A stretch of DNA of 32,052 bases, taken from Bacillota bacterium (GTDB taxonomy: Bacteria > Bacillota > Bacilli > Paenibacillales > Paenibacillaceae). Of the stretch, positions 1 to 7,668 are shown in pieces. Numbering within the stretch: the first letter of the stretch is position 1; every line of letters begins with the position of its first letter. Location of the stretch: positions 1-32,052 of the forward strand of contig JAEZZE010000273.1 of assembly GCA_023418755.1 (NCBI GenBank). Reading direction: 5' to 3'. The translations under genes were made by a program, and so were the position numbers. The notes under the pieces are model-generated. The model saw nothing but the letters and a program-made list of their open reading frames with translations. It was not told where the DNA came from and searched no databases.

Positions 1-1
1 C

Positions 2-691
2 GGCAAAGCGGCGCCGGCGCGGTCCGTCTTAGGGCGGCTCGATGCCCCCGGCCGCGCGGCCGCGGGGGAGATCTGGCTGGGGGAGACGGACTTGCTGAGG
101 CTGAAGCCGCGGGAGCTGCGCGAACGCAGGGGCCGGGATATGGCGATGATCTTTCAGGACCCGGTCAACAGCCTGAATCCGGTGCTGACGGTCGGCCGGC
201 AGATGATCGAAGCGATTCGCCGCCATCGCCGCGTCTCGCGGCGGGAAGCGAAGGAGATCGCGATCGGGCAACTGGCGCGCGTGGGCATGCCGGACCCGGA
301 GGGGCTGCTTCGCCGCTATCCGTTTCAGATCAGCGGCGGGATGTGCCAGCGGGTCATGATCGCGCTGGCGCTCGTCTCGGGAGCGCGGCTGCTGATCGCG
401 GACGAGCCGACGACGGCGCTGGACGTCACGCTGCAGGCGCAGCTTCTGGACGAGCTGTACCGGCTGCGGCGGGAGCGGGGGCTCGGCATCCTGCTCATTA
501 CGCACGATCTGGGCGTCGTGGCCGAAATCGCCGATTTCGTCTACGTCATGAAGGAGGGCCGCATCGTGGAAGCGGCCGACGTCCACGCCCTGTTCGAGCG
601 GCCGGCGCACGAGTATACGAGGAAGCTGCTGGACAGCCGCAGCCTGTGGGCCGATTCGTCCGTCGCGGCGGCTTCGGGGCGGAGGGGGTGA
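2..691 (+). CDS. ABC transporter ATP-binding protein, NikD/DppD/OppD type (5' end outside window)
   Basis: This is the energising subunit of a peptide/nickel-class ABC importer, acting on the inner face of the membrane. The frame is open from base 2, so the N-terminus lies upstream. Visible motifs in order are the end of Walker A (Gly-Lys at bases 2-7), the Q-loop MIFQDP, the signature ISGGMCQR, Walker B LLIADEP with TTALD, and the switch histidine in LLITHD. The oligopeptide-type C-terminal tail is short. The residue after the Walker A lysine is Ala (8-10) where Ser or Thr is expected. The stop is 4 bases before the next ATPase gene, so the two probably form a NikD/NikE- or DppD/DppF-like pair. 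The permease genes should lie upstream, outside the window. The family call is secure; the substrate is inferred from the binding protein downstream. Confidence 0.93.
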   Translation, partial: GKAAPARSVLGRLDAPGRAAAGEIWLGETDLLRLKPRELRERRGRDMAMIFQDPVNSLNPVLTVGRQMIEAIRRHRRVSRREAKEIAIGQLARVGMPDPEGLLRRYPFQISGGMCQRVMIALALVSGARLLIADEPTTALDVTLQAQLLDELYRLRRERGLGILLITHDLGVVAEIADFVYVMKEGRIVEAADVHALFERPAHEYTRKLLDSRSLWADSSVAAASGRRG

Positions 692-695
692 GCGC

Positions 696-1496
696 TTGCT
701 GCTCGAAACGCAACAACTGACGAAGATCTACCGGCAGGAAAGGGGGTGGTTGGCCGCAGCCGAGCAGGTGACGGCGGTCGACCGCGTCTCTCTGAGGCTT
801 GTCCCGGGCATGTCGCTGGGGCTTGTCGGCGAAAGCGGCTGCGGCAAAAGCACGCTTGCGCACCTTCTGCTGGGACTGGAAAGCCCGACGTCGGGGCGGA
901 TTCTTTACCGCGGCACGGACATCACCGGATGGAGCCACGGGCGTATGCGCCCGCTCAGGGCCCGGATGCAGATGGTGTTCCAGAACAGCTTCGCCTCGTT
1001 CGATCCGTTGTTTACGGTGGAGCGGATCGTGACCGAACCGCTGGAGAACGACCGCAGGCTGTCGGCGGAGGAACGTCGGAAGGAGGCGCTGGAATTGCTG
1101 CGTCTGGTCGAGCTGGACGAGCGCTACCTGCGGCGGTATCCGCACGAATTGAGCGGCGGCCAGCAGCAGCGGATCGGCATTGCGCGCGCGCTGGCGCCGA
1201 AGCCGGAGCTGCTGATCTGCGACGAACCGTTCTCAAGCCTGGATTTTACGCTGCGCCGATCGATGCTGCAGCTGCTTCTCGGATTAAAGGAACGGCTGAG
1301 GCTGACGTACTTATTCATTACCCACGACTTGTCGGTCGTTCCCGAGCTGTGCGACGAAGCGGCGGTCATGCGCCGCGGGCGGGTGCTGGAGACGGTTCCG
1401 GCCGGGCGCATCGCGGAGCTGGGCCGCCATCCGTATACGAAACAGCTGCTGGACGCCGTTCCCGCGCAGTCTCCGAGTCATAGAAAACAAAGATAA
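696..1496 (+). CDS. ABC transporter ATP-binding protein, NikE/DppF/OppF type
   Basis: This is the second ATPase of the same importer, 266 residues, a normal length for NikE-like proteins. It starts at TTG 4 bases after the previous stop, with GGAGGGGGTG at 681-690 as ribosome binding site. Walker A GESGCGKST is intact (Lys51), followed by the Q-loop FQNSF, signature LSGGQQQR, Walker B LLICDEPFSSLD and the switch histidine in FITHD. The C-terminus keeps the HPYTKQLLDAVP element of the oligopeptide subfamily. All catalytic motifs are present, unlike the altered Walker A of its partner. The binding-protein gene follows after 22 bases, which indicates one operon. DppF, OppF or CntF are equally possible by sequence. 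Confidence 0.94.
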   Translation: MLLETQQLTKIYRQERGWLAAAEQVTAVDRVSLRLVPGMSLGLVGESGCGKSTLAHLLLGLESPTSGRILYRGTDITGWSHGRMRPLRARMQMVFQNSFASFDPLFTVERIVTEPLENDRRLSAEERRKEALELLRLVELDERYLRRYPHELSGGQQQRIGIARALAPKPELLICDEPFSSLDFTLRRSMLQLLLGLKERLRLTYLFITHDLSVVPELCDEAAVMRRGRVLETVPAGRIAELGRHPYTKQLLDAVPAQSPSHRKQR

Positions 1497-1518
1497 CTGG
1501 AGATGGAGAGCTGATCTT

Positions 1519-3150
1519 ATGACGAAAAGAAAAGGATTTACAAAGTTTCGTTGGCAGGTTGCCGCAAGCGCGGCGCTGATCGTGACGCTGCTGGCCGGCT
1601 GCGGGCAGAGCAAGGAGGAGCGTGCCGCCGAGGGCGGAGCTTCCGATAAGCGGATCGTGATCGCGGTCGCGTCGGACCCGGCGCTGGACCGGCTCGACGC
1701 CGGCTCCTACCAAGGCTCGATCGAAGCTCATCCGATGGTGTACGACAGCCTGGTGGAGTACGGGGAAAAAGGGGCCATCGTGCCGTCCCTCGCCGAGTCG
1801 TGGGACGTCTCGGAAGACGGCAAGGTCTACACGTTCCATCTGCGGAAGGGGGTCGTTTTCTCCGACGGAACGCCCTTTACCGCGGACGCCGTGAAGTTCT
1901 CGTTCGAGCGCTGGCACACGGACCCGGCGAACGCTTCGCTTAACGTCGCCAAAAGCTTGCAGAAGATCGAGACAGTCGACGAGACGACCGTCCGCTTTAC
2001 CTTCGCGGGCGCTTTCTACCCGCTGCTCACGGAGCTGACCTTCGCGCGTCCGGTGCGCATCATCAGCCCTTCCGCGGTCGAGCCGGCCGGCGATCCGGAA
2101 GGCCGATTCGTAAAGCCGATCGGCACGGGGGCGTGGATGGTGGACAGCTATACGCCGGACCGGGAAGCGGTGCTTGTCCGCAATCCGAGCTACTGGGGCC
2201 AAGCGCCGAAGCTGGCGAAGATTGTGCTCAAGGTAATCCCGGACGCGCAATCCCGGGTGCTGGCGCTGCAGAGCGGAGCGGTCGACATTTCCGGCGGTTC
2301 CTCGGGCAAAATTCCGTTCGACAATTTGGAGCTGCTGCGGCGCGACAAGCAGTTGACGGTGCGGCAGGGAACGGGCACCGGCTCGCATTTTCTCATTTTC
2401 AACTACGACCTGCCGCAGCTCCAGGACGCGAGCGTTCGCAAGGCGATCAACCTGGCGCTGGATAAGAAAACGGTCGTCGACAAGCTGCTCTCCGGCGCGG
2501 GCCGGGAAGCGCAGGGCTTGTTTCCGCTGACGGTGCCTTATGTGACGGAAAGCAACAACGCCTGGTACGGCTACGACGCGGAAGAGGCGAAAAGGCTGCT
2601 GCAGCAAGCCGGATATGCCGATTCCGACGGGGACGGCATCGTCGAGAAAGACGGCCGCGCGCTGGAATTGAACCTGGTGCTGCAGCAGACGGAATTTCCC
2701 GAGTGGAAGCCGATTGCCGAGTACGTCCAGTCCCAGCTGCAGCAGGCGGGCGTCCGCGTGCAATTGCAGGTGCTGGAATCGAACGCGTATTACGACGCGC
2801 TGTGGACGACCCGCAAATACGATCTCATTTTCTACCGGACGTATTCGGACGCTTACAACCCGCACGCCTTCCTGCTGTCGCTGTTCCATCGCACCGGCGA
2901 CGCGCCGGCGGTGGCCTGGTCGGACCCGCGGCTAGAGGAGCTGCTCGAGGAAGCGGTGGCGTCCACCGATCTCGAGCGGAGGCAGGAGCTGTACGACGCC
3001 TGGTTCGCCAGGGCGAGAGAAGAGGCGATCTATGCGCCGATCTATTATCCGGACGATATTTTCGTCGTCAACAATCGCGTGCAAAACTTTAAGCTCGGCT
3101 ATACGACGTATGCGCCGATCGCCTGGAACGAGCTGGATGTCGCCAACTGA
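1519..3150 (+). CDS. Extracellular solute-binding lipoprotein, family 5 (NikA-like)
   Basis: This is the substrate receptor of the importer encoded upstream, 543 residues. It begins at ATG with GGAGATGGAG about 10 bases upstream. A basic N-terminus and hydrophobic stretch lead to the lipobox LLAGC with Cys28, so the mature protein should be lipid-anchored outside the membrane. Sections read like the nickel-binding protein NikA: MVYDSLVEY, SEDGKVYTF, a YPLLTELTFARPVRIISPS block, PIGTGAW, VRNPSYWG, VIPDAQSRVLALQSG and LFPLTVPYV. A PHAFLL segment with His449 lies in the C-terminal lobe. The family also binds dipeptides and staphylopine-type metal chelates (CntA), so the ligand could be a nickel chelate or a metallophore. 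The methyltransferase immediately downstream makes the chelate option more attractive. Family call secure, ligand inferred. Confidence 0.9.
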   Translation: MTKRKGFTKFRWQVAASAALIVTLLAGCGQSKEERAAEGGASDKRIVIAVASDPALDRLDAGSYQGSIEAHPMVYDSLVEYGEKGAIVPSLAESWDVSEDGKVYTFHLRKGVVFSDGTPFTADAVKFSFERWHTDPANASLNVAKSLQKIETVDETTVRFTFAGAFYPLLTELTFARPVRIISPSAVEPAGDPEGRFVKPIGTGAWMVDSYTPDREAVLVRNPSYWGQAPKLAKIVLKVIPDAQSRVLALQSGAVDISGGSSGKIPFDNLELLRRDKQLTVRQGTGTGSHFLIFNYDLPQLQDASVRKAINLALDKKTVVDKLLSGAGREAQGLFPLTVPYVTESNNAWYGYDAEEAKRLLQQAGYADSDGDGIVEKDGRALELNLVLQQTEFPEWKPIAEYVQSQLQQAGVRVQLQVLESNAYYDALWTTRKYDLIFYRTYSDAYNPHAFLLSLFHRTGDAPAVAWSDPRLEELLEEAVASTDLERRQELYDAWFARAREEAIYAPIYYPDDIFVVNNRVQNFKLGYTTYAPIAWNELDVAN

Positions 3151-3192
3151 CGAACCGCTCCGGCGTTCGTGGACAATCGGAGGGGTAAACAG

Positions 3193-3969
3193 ATGCAATT
3201 AAAGGAAATTTCCCGTTACTGGACGTCCGGGGCCGCCGCTTACGACAAAGTGGTGCGGTCTCAGATTCTCAGCCGGCGGACGGTCCGGATGTGGGAGGCC
3301 CTGCTGCGGGAAGGGCTGATCGCCCGTCCCGGGCAGAAGGTGCTGGACGTGGGAACCGGCCCCGGCTTCTTCTCGCTGCTGCTTGCGCGGATGGGGCATC
3401 GTCCGACCGCGGTCGACGCCTCTCCCGGCATGGTGGAGACGGCCGCGCGCAATTTCAAGGAAGCCGGGGCGGACGTCCGGGTCTATGAAGGCGACGCGGC
3501 GAATTTGCCGCGGGAGGAAGACGATACGTACGACGCGGTCGTCTGCCGGGACGTCGTCTGGACGCTGCCCGACCCGGTCGGCGCGTACCGCGAATGGTTT
3601 CGCGTGCTGAAGCCGGGCGGACGGCTGATCGTGTTCGACGGCAATTATTTGTTCGAGCGGCCGAGCGGCTGGAAGTACCGGCTGTGGTACGCGCTGGCCT
3701 GGACGCTGATTCTGCTTACGGAGCGGCGCGTCAGACGGCGGACGGACGAGACGGAGCCGTCGCTGAAGGAGCTGCCGTTCGTTCGGGTGCTGCGGCCGGA
3801 AGCCGACGAAGCGACGCTTCGCGGCATCGGCTATCATGTCGAGGAGATACGGCGCAACTACATGTCCGGCTACAAGCGGACGCTCCAGCATCTCAAGTAC
3901 GGCCACCTTACGGGCGTACGCTTCCGAATTATCGCCAGCAAACCGCGCGGAACCGATCTCATGCATTAA
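3193..3969 (+). CDS. Class I SAM-dependent methyltransferase
   Basis: The protein of 258 residues transfers a methyl group from S-adenosylmethionine to an unknown acceptor. The SAM-binding motif VLDVGTGPG sits at residues 50-58, an acidic ribose-binding position follows in AVDAS, and the post-motif FRVLKPGGRL is typical of UbiE/type 11 enzymes. The ATG at 3193 is chosen because CGGAGGGG (3178-3185) sits 7 bases upstream; an in-frame GTG at 3169 precedes that site and is unlikely. The C-terminal half, with a hydrophobic patch near YALAWTLILL and a conserved-looking DETEPSLKELPF segment, may form the acceptor pocket or touch the membrane. It follows the NikA-like gene by 42 bases, so it is probably the last gene of the operon and may modify a metal ligand. 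Confidence 0.88.
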   Translation: MQLKEISRYWTSGAAAYDKVVRSQILSRRTVRMWEALLREGLIARPGQKVLDVGTGPGFFSLLLARMGHRPTAVDASPGMVETAARNFKEAGADVRVYEGDAANLPREEDDTYDAVVCRDVVWTLPDPVGAYREWFRVLKPGGRLIVFDGNYLFERPSGWKYRLWYALAWTLILLTERRVRRRTDETEPSLKELPFVRVLRPEADEATLRGIGYHVEEIRRNYMSGYKRTLQHLKYGHLTGVRFRIIASKPRGTDLMH

Positions 3970-4162
3970 TTCGCACAGGCAGTCGAACCGCCGCAGGGCG
4001 GCTTAGGCTGCCTTGACGCGATCCGTGCCCTTGCAGTCGATGCCCTTGCGATAGGCTGCCCTTGCGCTGGCCCGCCTCTTCGCTCCGGATCGAGGACTAC
4101 TTGGAACGGACCTATCCGTCCGACAACGCGATAGTTCGGCACAGCCGCATTCCGCGGTAGCC
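3970..4162. other. Convergent intergenic region with degenerate short repeats
   Basis: This gap lies between the ends of the methyltransferase and the LysR gene. It holds a small hairpin CCGCC-GCAG-GGCGG (3988-4001) without a T run, a weak terminator at best. Downstream are three exact copies of TGCCCTTGC at 4026, 4041 and 4057, with a shorter related copy (TGCCTTG) at 4009. A short open frame ending at the TAG at 4158-4160 has no start codon and no recognisable product. No convincing gene is present. Confidence 0.5.
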
Positions 4163-5044
4163 TCAATCGGAAAAGAAGGCGACGATTAGGTCCATGAACG
4201 ATTTGGCCGCCCGGCCGAGATAACGGTCGGAGCGGTACAGAATTTCCAGGCTTCGGTACGGCGTCTCCTCCACGATCGGGATGCAGATCAGCTCGGGATC
4301 GTCGATCTGCTGAATAAGCGGGTAAGGCTGGACGGTCGCTCCCGTATTCGCTTTGACCAGATTTAGCACCGAGGTGGCCGACGTCGTCTCCAGCGTCGTA
4401 TTCAGCGTAAAGCCGCGCCTGCGCGTGAAGCTCTCAACGATGTCCCGCCCGATGTAGCCTTCCGGGTACATGATCATCGGAATCGTCCTCAGCTCGTCTA
4501 GACGGAGCGGCTCTTCCCTGCTTTGGAGCGGATGGCCGCCGGACACGACGATCACGTAATCCTCCCGGCAAAGCGGAATTCTCACCAGCCGGTCGTCCGG
4601 CGGCCCTTCGAGACTGATACCGATATCGACCTCGTTGTCCAGAACAAGCTGCAAAATGTCGACCGAGGCGAACACCTGCAGCTTGATTCCCGGAAACTGG
4701 CGGTGGAACTCCGTAAGCAGACCGGTAATTCGGTAATCGAGATCCGACGGCAGCACGCCGATACGCAGGGCGCCCCGCTGCGCTTTGCGCAGATCGGCGA
4801 TCGAATCCTTGGCGTTCTGCAGATCGCGAGCGATCTGGGAGCTGTATTGGAGCAGCAGCGAACCCGCCTCGGTCAGGGCGATTTTTTTGCCCAGCCGATC
4901 GAACAGAGGCGTATTCAGCTCGTCCTCCAGCGCGCGAATCTGCTGACTGAGCGTCGGTTGGGAAATCCCGATCTTCTCCGCGGCCTTCGTAAAATGCATC
5001 TCCTCGCACACGGCCATAAAATACTGAAGCTGCCGGATTTCCAT
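4163..5044 (-). CDS. LysR-family transcriptional regulator
   Basis: This DNA-binding regulator has 293 residues. The N-terminal winged helix-turn-helix begins MEIRQLQYF and contains KAAEKIGISQPTLSQQIRALEDEL with LFDR, the classic LysR pattern. The rest is a periplasmic-binding-like effector domain starting near LRIGVLPS. The ATG complementary to 5042-5044 is preferred over longer in-frame versions because AAAGAGG lies just upstream and the protein then starts exactly where LysR proteins do. It is divergent from the MFS transporter gene. The 139-base gap contains a near-ideal LysR box (5058-5082), so it most likely controls itself and the transporter. The effector is unknown; CynR-like regulators paired with CynX-like transporters are a known arrangement. 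Confidence 0.93.
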   Translation of the reverse strand: MEIRQLQYFMAVCEEMHFTKAAEKIGISQPTLSQQIRALEDELNTPLFDRLGKKIALTEAGSLLLQYSSQIARDLQNAKDSIADLRKAQRGALRIGVLPSDLDYRITGLLTEFHRQFPGIKLQVFASVDILQLVLDNEVDIGISLEGPPDDRLVRIPLCREDYVIVVSGGHPLQSREEPLRLDELRTIPMIMYPEGYIGRDIVESFTRRRGFTLNTTLETTSATSVLNLVKANTGATVQPYPLIQQIDDPELICIPIVEETPYRSLEILYRSDRYLGRAAKSFMDLIVAFFSD

Positions 5045-5057
5045 ACGAATCGCCTCT

Positions 5058-5082
5058 TTATCATTGGTTGTACCAATGATAA
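5058..5082. promoter_or_regulatory. Probable LysR operator (10-bp perfect inverted repeat)
   Basis: TTATCATTGG (5058-5067) and CCAATGATAA (5073-5082) are perfect inverted repeats around the spacer TTGTA. The inner ATTGG-N5-CCAAT fits the T-N11-A rule of LysR-type sites. It lies 14-38 bases upstream of the LysR start codon, a position suited to autoregulation. Confidence 0.75.
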
Positions 5083-5098
5083 TAATAGAAATAATAGT

Positions 5099-5125
5099 AT
5101 TGATCAATCGTATACTCCACTATAC
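5099..5125. promoter_or_regulatory. Two further palindromes in the LysR-MFS gap
   Basis: ATTGATCAAT (5099-5108) is a perfect 10-bp palindrome. It is followed by GTATA-CTCCAC-TATAC (5110-5125), a 5-bp inverted repeat with a 6-base spacer. They lie between the main LysR box and the transporter start and could be the activation half of the regulatory region. Assignment is by position only. Confidence 0.4.
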
Positions 5126-5183
5126 ACTGTTAACACCAACCTTAAGGCATTTGGCAACAAGATCAAATGGAGATGAGTATACG

Positions 5184-6389
5184 ATGCGTTACGTTTATTT
5201 GCTTACCGCCCTATTTCTTGCATCCCTGAATTTGCGTCCCGCTATTTCCTCCGTATCCCCGCTGCTCGGAACGATCCGGGATTCTCTCGGCATGAGCGGG
5301 TCGGCGGCCAGTCTGCTTACTTCGCTCCCCGTGCTCTGCATGGGTTTATTTGCTCCCGCGGCCGTCAAGCTCAGCTCGTGCTGGGGCATTGAACGAACGG
5401 TCGCCTACAGTCTGCTGCTGATCGGCGCGGCAACGGCGGCGAGATACGCCGCTTCCACGGAATCGCTGCTGCTGGCGACCGCGCTCTTGGCCGGAGTCGG
5501 CATCGCCGTGACCGGCCCGTTGCTGTCCGGCTTCATCAAGCGGCATTTCGCCAATCCGTCGGCGATCGTAGGCGTGTATTCGATGTCGCTTGTCATCGGT
5601 GCCGCGCTTGGCGCATGGCTGGCCGTTCCGCTGCAGACGGCTTTCCATTCCTGGCAGGCGTCGACAGCCTCTTGGGCGGGGCTGGCTTTCCTCGCTCTGA
5701 TCTTCTGGTGGCGGCCGGCGAAGCCGGCTCTGCCTGAGGGCGAAGCGGCCAATATCCGGAGCAAAGCCGGTGTCGGCAGCGACGCACGGCCGCACGGACG
5801 GGCTTTGCTACGCAGCAAACGCGCTTGGCTCCTGACCGCCTTCTTCGGCATTATGGCGATCATGTTCTATTCGATGACGGCTTGGCTGGCTCCGATCGTA
5901 GAGGAGATGGGCTACGGCAGGCAGACGGCGGCATCGGTGCTGGCCTTGTTCACCCTGATTCAGATTCCGGTGAGCCTGCTGATCCCGTTGCTGATCGGCC
6001 GTTACGGGCGGAAGGCGGTTTGGTTGGTCGCGTGTTCCGCCTTGGAGCTGATCGGCTTGCTTCTATTGCTGGCCCAGGCTTCGCCATGGCTGATCGCGAT
6101 TCTGCTCGGCATCGGAGCAGGCGGTCTGTTCCCGATCGCTCTGATGCTGCCCATCGACGAGTCGGGTAGCGCGGAGGAAGCGAGCGCTTTGTCCGCCATG
6201 ACGCAATCGGGAGGCTACACGATCGCCGCGCTGGGTCCGCTGTTCGTCGGCGTTGTCCATGACGTCGCGGACAGCTACATTCCGGCCATTATGGGATTGG
6301 CTGCTCTCGTCGTCGTGATGATAATCATTCAACTGGGCATCGGCCGAAAACCTGCTGTCCGCCCTCTAACCGCGAAGAGGGCCATTTGA
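5184..6389 (+). CDS. MFS transporter, CynX/NimT-like
   Basis: This cytoplasmic-membrane transporter has 401 residues. It opens with MRYVYLLTALFLASLNLRP and continues with ISSVSPLL, an N-terminal signature of the CynX/NimT group of the major facilitator superfamily (cyanate and 2-nitroimidazole transporters of Enterobacteria). About twelve hydrophobic segments are visible, with a hydrophilic loop around residues 180-215 separating two six-helix halves. GRYGRKAVW in the second half resembles the cytosolic loop motif of MFS proteins. The ATG at 5184 is chosen because GGAGATGAG (5169-5177) precedes it by 6 bases; upstream in-frame starts would run through the operator region. It is divergently paired with the LysR regulator. 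Substrate unknown; efflux of a small organic anion or drug is the usual guess. Confidence 0.88.
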   Translation: MRYVYLLTALFLASLNLRPAISSVSPLLGTIRDSLGMSGSAASLLTSLPVLCMGLFAPAAVKLSSCWGIERTVAYSLLLIGAATAARYAASTESLLLATALLAGVGIAVTGPLLSGFIKRHFANPSAIVGVYSMSLVIGAALGAWLAVPLQTAFHSWQASTASWAGLAFLALIFWWRPAKPALPEGEAANIRSKAGVGSDARPHGRALLRSKRAWLLTAFFGIMAIMFYSMTAWLAPIVEEMGYGRQTAASVLALFTLIQIPVSLLIPLLIGRYGRKAVWLVACSALELIGLLLLLAQASPWLIAILLGIGAGGLFPIALMLPIDESGSAEEASALSAMTQSGGYTIAALGPLFVGVVHDVADSYIPAIMGLAALVVVMIIIQLGIGRKPAVRPLTAKRAI

Positions 6390-6705
6390 GCAAAAGAACG
6401 GCGCAAAAAAAAGGCGTCCGAGTGACATTGTATAGGATTGGCACTGTGCCGTGACACTATGAATATCCCGTACCATATTTTGACGAGCAAAACGCCGTTT
6501 TTCCTTGCGAACCGCAAGAGAGACGGCGTTTTTTCGCATGCGAATCCGCGAAAAGGTGTGTTGCCACAAAAAAAGAAGGGTCCTTCTCGGAAGGATGGCG
6601 TAGCCTCGCAAAAAGTGTCCGTTTCGCGGAGGGAGCGCCCCGTGATAGGCTCAGGCCAAGACAACGAACAACCCTCCCGGGATTCCGGAGAGAAAGGAGA
6701 AGCTC
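6390..6705. promoter_or_regulatory. Leader region of the pectin-type operon (316 bases, no gene)
   Basis: No credible gene is present. The stretch holds GGCAC-T-GTGCC (6440-6450), a strong terminator (6489-6534), the palindrome TTCGCATGCGAA (6533-6544) and a small hairpin TCCTTC-TCG-GAAGGA (about 6579-6593). AAAGGAGAAG just before 6706 is the ribosome binding site of the first permease gene. I found no convincing sigma-A promoter pair, although the operon should start here. Confidence 0.45.
6489..6534 (+). terminator. Intrinsic terminator after the MFS gene
   Basis: AAAACGCCGT (6489-6498) pairs perfectly with ACGGCGTTTT (6523-6532). A nested stem CTTGCG/CGCAAG lies inside and six T residues end the structure. 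The A run at the 5' side makes it potentially bidirectional. It isolates the transporter gene from the operon that follows. Confidence 0.8.
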
Positions 6706-7668
6706 ATGACGACGAACCCGATGCGCGCGGCGAAGCAGCCCCCCGGCAAGCTCGCAGGGCGAGCGCCCGGTTACCGAAAGCATTTTTCCCGCAACCGTTT
6801 TCTCTATGCCATGCTCGTTCCGGTCGCGATCTATTTGATTCTATTTAAATACGCGCCGATGGTCGGGGAAATCATCGCGTTCAAGAACTATCGCCTGTCC
6901 GACGGCATATGGGGCAGCAGATGGGTCGGCTTCGAGCAGTTCGAGAAGCTGTTCGCCGGCCGCGACTTCTATATCGTGCTGAGAAACACGCTGCTGCTGA
7001 ATTTGTACCATCTCGTATTCGCTTTTCCCGTGCCGATCGTTCTGGCCATTCTGCTGAACGAGGTAAGGGCGGAATGGTACAAGCGCACGCTGCAAAATCT
7101 GCTCTACATTCCCCACTTCATCTCGTGGGTCGTGCTAGGCAGCATCGTGATCGCGCTGCTGTCGCCCTCCACCGGCTTTGTCAATTCGCTGCTCAAGGCG
7201 TTCGGCATGGAGCCGATCTACTTTATGGCCGACAAGTTCTGGTGGCCGGTCAGCTTTATCGTCTCGGGAATTTGGAAGGAAGCGGGCTTCGGCACGATTT
7301 TGTATTTGGCGGCGATGGCCTCGATCGACCCGACGCTGTACGAAGCGGCCAAGATCGACGGGGCAAGCAAGCTGAGGCAAATCTGGCACGTGACGCTTCC
7401 GGGCATCCGCGGCACGATCGCGATTCTGCTCATTCTGCAGGTCGGCAAAATGATGGACGTCGGCTTCGAGCAAGTGTACACGCTGCGCAACGACGCCGTG
7501 ACGAGCGTAGCGGAGGTCATCAGCACGTTCGTCTACACGAGGGGACTGGTCAGCTTGCAGTACAGCTACACGACGGCGCTCGGCCTGTTCCAGTCGCTGA
7601 TCGCCTTGATTCTGATCGTGTCCGTCAACCGCATCATTAAAGCGATGGGAGAGCGAGGCCTATGGTAA
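6706..7668 (+). CDS. Carbohydrate ABC transporter permease, LplB type
   Basis: This is the first membrane subunit of a sugar importer, 320 residues with about six transmembrane segments. The N-terminal RNRFLYAMLVPVAIYLILFKYAPM is typical of the LplB/YteP permeases of Bacillales. The conserved cytoplasmic loop that contacts the ATPase is visible as EAAKIDGASKLRQIWHVTLP. The ATG at 6706 has AAAGGAGAAG closely upstream. The stop overlaps the next permease start in ATGGTAA, so the two are translationally coupled. No ATPase gene lies in this operon; importers of this class commonly share a housekeeping MsmK/MsmX-type ATPase. The downstream lyase and hydrolase suggest oligogalacturonide or rhamnogalacturonide fragments as substrate. 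Confidence 0.93.
   Translation: MTTNPMRAAKQPPGKLAGRAPGYRKHFSRNRFLYAMLVPVAIYLILFKYAPMVGEIIAFKNYRLSDGIWGSRWVGFEQFEKLFAGRDFYIVLRNTLLLNLYHLVFAFPVPIVLAILLNEVRAEWYKRTLQNLLYIPHFISWVVLGSIVIALLSPSTGFVNSLLKAFGMEPIYFMADKFWWPVSFIVSGIWKEAGFGTILYLAAMASIDPTLYEAAKIDGASKLRQIWHVTLPGIRGTIAILLILQVGKMMDVGFEQVYTLRNDAVTSVAEVISTFVYTRGLVSLQYSYTTALGLFQSLIALILIVSVNRIIKAMGERGLW

Noticed and set aside
1366..2889. Long antisense open frame (507 codons) opposite the NikA-like gene
   Set aside because: Arg/Gln-rich shadow of a high-GC gene, without motifs, start context or domain; the sense protein is clearly real.
3169..3192. GTG start 24 bases upstream for the methyltransferase
   Set aside because: It precedes the strong GGAGGGG site that serves the ATG at 3193.
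4007..4070. CRISPR-like array
   Set aside because: Repeats are only 9 bases with 6-7 base gaps and no cas genes are present.
4060..4160. Plus-strand frame ending at the TAG at 4158-4160 that looked like a gene remnant
   Set aside because: No start codon and too short to match any family; insufficient to call a pseudogene.
3966..4166. Short minus-strand frame after the LysR gene, starting TTG in overlap with its stop
   Set aside because: Low-complexity product over the repeat tract, no ribosome binding site and no similarity that I recognise.
6438..6848. Plus-strand frame running through the terminator into the first permease gene
   Set aside because: Covers a strong hairpin terminator and is out of frame with the permease, which has its own ribosome binding site.
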